A DNA stretch of 17,474 nucleotides from contig CAJTZL010000053.1 of NCBI GenBank assembly GCA_910583695.1, forward strand, positions 1 through 17,474. The letters run 5' to 3'. This DNA comes from an uncultured Oscillibacter sp. (GTDB lineage: Bacteria > Bacillota > Clostridia > Oscillospirales > Oscillospiraceae). Every line of letters begins with the position of its first letter. Position 1 is the first letter of the stretch. The translations under genes were made by a program, and so were the position numbers. Under the pieces are notes generated by a model that saw nothing but the letters and a program-made list of their open reading frames with translations, did no database searches and was not told the origin of the DNA. Positions 14,284-17,474 of this stretch are shown piece after piece.

Positions 14284-14312
14284 TGGGAAATTGGGTTTGG
14301 TTGTGGTATACT
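14284..14312 (+). promoter_or_regulatory. Extended -10 promoter of the LRR/VWA unit
   Basis: TGG directly before TATACT (14307-14312) forms an extended -10 element; the -35 position (TGGGAA, 14284-14289) is weak. It starts transcription about 25 nt before the LRR-like gene, divergent from the gntR promoter 27 bp away. Confidence 0.6.
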
Positions 14313-14343
14313 ACTTCTGAAAAAGCGGAAGGAGACGGGCGGC

Positions 14344-15324
14344 ATGGAGCGCATCAGCGGCGTGAACAATTGGAATCTGCTTTTCCGCCGGGAGGCGGAG
14401 GGCGTCGTTCTGCTCCGGGCCGGGACGCCGGACGTCCGGGCGGTTCTGCCGGACCGGCTTTTCGGACTGCCGGTGACGGCCCTGGGGGACCGGGCTCTGG
14501 CCCCGGAGCGGCAGGGGAGCGTCTCCGACGGGGCGGAGGCGGTTCAAATCACCTGCGGCCTTTCGGAGGGGGCGTGGGACAACCGCCGCCTCCGGGACCT
14601 GACCCTGCCGGAGACCCTGAAGACCGTGGGGGACTACGCCCTGTTGAACTGCGCCGCTTTAAAGACCCTCCGTATTTACGACACCGTGACCCGCTGGGGC
14701 GGCGGCGCGCTGATGAACTGCCGCAGTCTGGACACCCTCCATCTGACCCGGAGAGGACCGGACCAGGGGGAGGCCCTGGCCTGGTTCGCCGGGGAACTCA
14801 GCCGGGAGCTGGACGTAACCGTTTACGGCCCCGAGGGCGCCGCCCGTCTGCTGTTCCCGGAGTACACGGAGCTCTATGAGGAAAACTGCCCCGCCCACCA
14901 CTTCGACTACTTCATCTCCGGGGCCGGCTACCCCTATCACCACTGCTTCCGCCGGAAGCGCCTGTCCCTCAAGGAGTACGACGGCCTCTGGCGGGACTTC
15001 CTGGGGATGGAGCACGACGAATCCGCCGCCCTGCGCCTTGCCTGGCGGCGGCTCCGCTGGCCCGCGGACCTGGGGGAGACGGCGGCGGCAGACTACCGCG
15101 CCTATTTGAAAAAGCATGCCGGGGAGGCCCTGCGTCTCCTGCTGGAGGAGGAAGAGGGGGAGGCGCTTCCCCTCCTGCTGGCGCTGACGGAGCCGGACCG
15201 GGAAACCCTCTCCGCCGCTTGTGCCCGGGCCCGGGAGCTGGGGGCCACGGCGGCCCTGGCCGCCCTGCTGGAAGAACAGCACCGCCGCTTCCCCGCCGGA
15301 CTGGAAAAATCCTTTACACTGTAG
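14344..15324 (+). CDS. Leucine-rich-repeat-like (BspA/LRR_5-type) protein
   Basis: The product is 326 residues; the ATG at 14344 follows GGAAGGAG and a predicted promoter, while the frame further upstream only runs antisense to gntR. Residues 84-135 carry two to three LRR_5-type repeats (LRDLTLPETLKTVGDYALLNC, then LKTLRIYDTVTRWGGGALMNC, then LDTLHL). An earlier degenerate copy is seen at about 33-52 (AVLPDRLFGLPVTALGDRAL). The C-terminal half (about 205-320) is helical, rich in Leu, Arg and Glu, and I do not recognise it. No signal peptide or membrane segment is present, so it is probably cytoplasmic, unlike surface BspA proteins. Its stop lies 10 nt before the VWA gene, suggesting a physical partner. 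Confidence 0.72.
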   Translation: MERISGVNNWNLLFRREAEGVVLLRAGTPDVRAVLPDRLFGLPVTALGDRALAPERQGSVSDGAEAVQITCGLSEGAWDNRRLRDLTLPETLKTVGDYALLNCAALKTLRIYDTVTRWGGGALMNCRSLDTLHLTRRGPDQGEALAWFAGELSRELDVTVYGPEGAARLLFPEYTELYEENCPAHHFDYFISGAGYPYHHCFRRKRLSLKEYDGLWRDFLGMEHDESAALRLAWRRLRWPADLGETAAADYRAYLKKHAGEALRLLLEEEEGEALPLLLALTEPDRETLSAACARARELGATAALAALLEEQHRRFPAGLEKSFTL

Positions 15325-15334
15325 AAGGGGACTT

Positions 15335-16684
15335 ATGGAACAAAAGAACTTTGCCGAGATTGGGCGGGACATCCTCTTCGCCTCCCGGAATGAGCTGTAT
15401 ATGAGCCTGCCCTATCTGGACGCGGCCCTCTGCGCCCTGGCCTTCGCCCCCGGCGGCGGGGTGACGCTGTCCCTGGCAACCGACGGGGAGACGCTGTACT
15501 ACGACGGGCCCTTCCTGGCGGACCGCTACCTCCGGAGCCGGGTGTGGACCTGCCGGGCCTATCTCCATGTGATTCTCCACTGCATGCTCCGGCATCTGGC
15601 GAAGAAGCGGGGCAAGGTCCCGGAGCTGTGGGACCTCGCCTGTGACGCGGCGGTGGAAAGTATCCTGGATGAGCTGGACTACCCCTGCCTCAACGCCGGG
15701 CCCGTCCCCCGGAAGCAGAAATTTTACGGCGAGTGCAGAAGGGACATGCCGGTTCCGACGGCGGAGGGCATTTACCGCCGCCTCCTGCGGCTGAACCTGC
15801 CGGAGTACGAAACCGCCCAGCTCCAGCGGGCCTTCCTGGTGGACGACCACGGCCTCTGGGACCCGGAGCGGCAGGACGGTGAGGACCGGAGCCGCCGCCA
15901 GGATCAGAAGTGGCGGGATCTCTCCGGAAAGACCCAGACGGGCCTGGAGACGGTCCTTTCCGACAAGGGCGCCGGCGGCGAAGCCGTCCTGGAACAAGTC
16001 CGGGTGGCAGTCCGGGACGACGTGGATTACCGGGCCTTTCTCCGCCGCTTTGCCGCCCCCCGGGAGGTGGCGGCGGTGGACGCCGACGCCTTTGACTACG
16101 GCTTTTACTCCTACGGCCTCCGTCTCTATGGAAACATGCCCCTGGTAGAGCCGCCGGAGACCCGGGAGGAAAAGCGGATTGAGGACTTCGTCATCGCCGT
16201 GGATACCTCCATGTCCACCTCCGGGGAGCGGGTCCGCCAGTTCCTGGCCTGTACCTATGCGATTTTGCGAAGCGCGGGGACCTTTACCAGAGCGGTCCAT
16301 ATCCGCATCATCCAGTGCGACGACCAGATTCGCTCCGACGACGTGATTCACGACCTGGAGGACCTGATGGCCTATATGGAAACCTTCCAACTCACCGGCG
16401 GCAGTGCCACGGACTTCCGCCCGGTGTTCCGGCACGTGGCAAAGCTCCAGGAGGCGGGGGCCTTCACCAGTCTCCGAGGGCTGGTGTACTTTACCGACGG
16501 CATGGGGATATACCCGGAGAAGCGGACGCCCTATGAGACGGCGTTCATTCTCCTGGGGGAGCCGCCCCTGACCGTGAAAACGCCCCCCTGGGCCATCCGG
16601 CTGGTGCTGGAGGCTCCGGACCTGGACCGGGCGGCGGAGGAGCTGCCGGAGGAGCTGGACCTGAGCGAACTGCCAGAGCTATGA
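15335..16684 (+). CDS. DUF2201-type putative metallopeptidase-like/VWA domain protein
   Basis: The product is 449 residues; AGAAGGGG lies 4 nt before the ATG, and an in-frame ATG at 15221 lies inside the LRR gene. The N-terminal part (about 60-125) resembles the DUF2201 metallopeptidase-like region: H78-VIL-H82-CMLR-H87 and WDLACDAAVESILDEL. The glutamate of a true HExxH is Val79, so catalysis is doubtful. A charged linker (about 175-200) follows. The C-terminal VWA domain (about 283-440) has a MIDAS: DTSMS (290-294), the T/D region GGSATDF (355-361) and FTDG (386-389). VWA proteins of this type usually work with a MoxR AAA+ ATPase; none is encoded in the window. It is probably cytoplasmic. 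Confidence 0.85.
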   Translation: MEQKNFAEIGRDILFASRNELYMSLPYLDAALCALAFAPGGGVTLSLATDGETLYYDGPFLADRYLRSRVWTCRAYLHVILHCMLRHLAKKRGKVPELWDLACDAAVESILDELDYPCLNAGPVPRKQKFYGECRRDMPVPTAEGIYRRLLRLNLPEYETAQLQRAFLVDDHGLWDPERQDGEDRSRRQDQKWRDLSGKTQTGLETVLSDKGAGGEAVLEQVRVAVRDDVDYRAFLRRFAAPREVAAVDADAFDYGFYSYGLRLYGNMPLVEPPETREEKRIEDFVIAVDTSMSTSGERVRQFLACTYAILRSAGTFTRAVHIRIIQCDDQIRSDDVIHDLEDLMAYMETFQLTGGSATDFRPVFRHVAKLQEAGAFTSLRGLVYFTDGMGIYPEKRTPYETAFILLGEPPLTVKTPPWAIRLVLEAPDLDRAAEELPEELDLSELPEL

Positions 16685-16696
16685 GGAGGGAAGATT

Positions 16697-17287
16697 ATGC
16701 TGTCTGAAATTGTGAACCGGCGCAGCATCCGGGCCTACCTGCCCAGGCCGGTTTCCCCGGCGGATATTGAAACCGTGCTGAGGGCGGGGGCCCTGGCCCC
16801 CTCGTCGAAGAACCGCCAGCCCTGGCGGTTTACCGTGGCCCTTGGCGGAAAAAAGGCGGAGGCGCTGTCTGCCATGGCCCGGGGATTGGAAGAGGAGGCC
16901 CGCCGCCCGCTCCTGCCGGAGAGCACCCGGCATCTCAGCGGGGCGGAATGGACGCTGTCCGTCATGGCCCAGGCCCCGGCGGTCATCTTTGTCACAAATC
17001 CCCTGGGCCGGGACCCGAGGCAGGCTCTGAACACGGATGAGCGGGTCTCTGAGCTCTGCAGCGCCCAATCCCTGGGGGCGTGCCTGGAAAATATGGCTCT
17101 CCAGGCCACGGCGCTGGGGCTGGGAAGTCTTTGGATTTGCGACACCTATTTCGCCTATGACGCCTTGACGGCATGGCTGGGCGGCGGGGGAGCCCTGGCG
17201 GCGGCCATGGCCCTGGGATACGCCGCCGAGACCCCGCCGCCCCGGCCCCGAAAGCCGCTGGAGGAGCTGGTGGAGTGGAGAGAGTAG
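16697..17287 (+). CDS. Nitroreductase-family flavoprotein
   Basis: The product is 196 residues, with GAGGAGGGAA 5 nt before the ATG and only 12 nt after the VWA stop, so it is probably in the same unit. The FMN-binding motifs are clear: RRSIRAY (8-14), APSSKNRQPWRF (34-45), and the late GLGSLWICD segment; ALGYAAETPPPRPRKPLEELVEW is the common family ending. Members are FMN-dependent, usually NAD(P)H-using oxidoreductases acting on nitro compounds, quinones or other acceptors; the physiological substrate is not predictable. Its link to the VWA and LRR genes may only be transcriptional. Confidence 0.92.
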   Translation: MLSEIVNRRSIRAYLPRPVSPADIETVLRAGALAPSSKNRQPWRFTVALGGKKAEALSAMARGLEEEARRPLLPESTRHLSGAEWTLSVMAQAPAVIFVTNPLGRDPRQALNTDERVSELCSAQSLGACLENMALQATALGLGSLWICDTYFAYDALTAWLGGGGALAAAMALGYAAETPPPRPRKPLEELVEWRE

Positions 17288-17307
17288 GCATTCTGCCGGG
17301 GGAGGAT

Positions 17308-17329
17308 GGGAGGGGACAGAGCCCCTCCC
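17308..17329 (+). terminator. Hairpin after the nitroreductase gene
   Basis: GGGAGGGG (17308-17315) pairs perfectly with CCCCTCCC (17322-17329) around a 6-nt loop, 20 nt after the stop. No T-run follows, so termination strength is unclear. Confidence 0.5.
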
Positions 17330-17424
17330 CTGCAGGGTGTCCTGCCGATAGGATGGCAAGCCTGGGAGGAATGGGCCCCCACAAAGAGCCGTTTGATTGA
17401 TAGAAAGGCAGTTCCTGAGGGAAT

Positions 17425-17446
17425 GGCCTGACCAGGGGGTCAGGCC
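17425..17446 (+). terminator. Second hairpin after the nitroreductase gene
   Basis: GGCCTGACC (17425-17433) pairs perfectly over 9 bp with GGTCAGGCC (17438-17446) around AGGG. Again no T-run. The stretch from 17288 to the window end holds no supported gene. Confidence 0.5.
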
Positions 17447-17474
17447 CCACATCGTCAGAAGAAACTCCGCCCAC

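Overview
The window reads as a piece of chromosome from a GC-rich, spore-forming Clostridia bacterium, most like the gut Oscillospiraceae group (Flavonifractor, Lawsonibacter and Oscillibacter relatives). This rests on GC-rich Gram-positive codon use, strong AGGAGG-type ribosome sites, tandem BclA-like collagen proteins, a GntR/YtrA-type ABC cassette, a DUF6933 protein and a clostridial DUF2201/VWA protein. Species cannot be named from the sequence alone.

Layout. (1) 1-1706, plus strand: two adjacent collagen-like proteins with BclA/C1q-like C-terminal domains, the first cut by the window edge, closed by a long hairpin. (2) 1707-8232, plus strand: an AT-rich control region with two cre/LacI-type operators, then a LacI-family regulator, a MalG-type permease, a lipoprotein sugar-binding protein, a MalF-type permease, a ComEC-like metallo-beta-lactamase (MBL) hydrolase and a PfkB-type kinase, ended by a perfect 13-bp hairpin. 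This looks like one uptake-and-processing operon for an unidentified small carbohydrate-like substrate. It has no transporter ATPase and no glycosidase, so the ATPase is presumably shared with other systems. (3) 8233-9961: mostly non-coding. It holds a minus-strand serine recombinase, decayed-looking coding fragments and a possible small structured RNA, so it may be a remnant of a mobile element. (4) 9962-11566, minus strand: a DUF6933 protein followed by an acyltransferase-3 membrane protein, closed by a bidirectional terminator. (5) 11567-12061: non-coding, with two strong hairpins that separate two minus-strand units. (6) 12062-14257, minus strand: a GntR regulator, an ABC ATPase and an ABC-2 permease joined by 4-bp start/stop overlaps, then a tiny hydrophobic ORF and a zinc-ribbon protein. 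The promoter is near consensus and overlaps an inverted repeat suited to autorepression. (7) 14283-17287, plus strand and divergent from region 6: a leucine-rich-repeat-like protein, a DUF2201/VWA protein and a nitroreductase-like flavoprotein, followed by hairpins.

The two most interesting systems are the sugar-transport operon that carries a complete ComEC-like MBL hydrolase beside a PfkB kinase, and the LRR plus DUF2201/VWA pair, which lacks the MoxR ATPase usually found with such VWA proteins and has lost the glutamate expected in an HExxH motif. All functions are read from motifs by eye. No database search was run.
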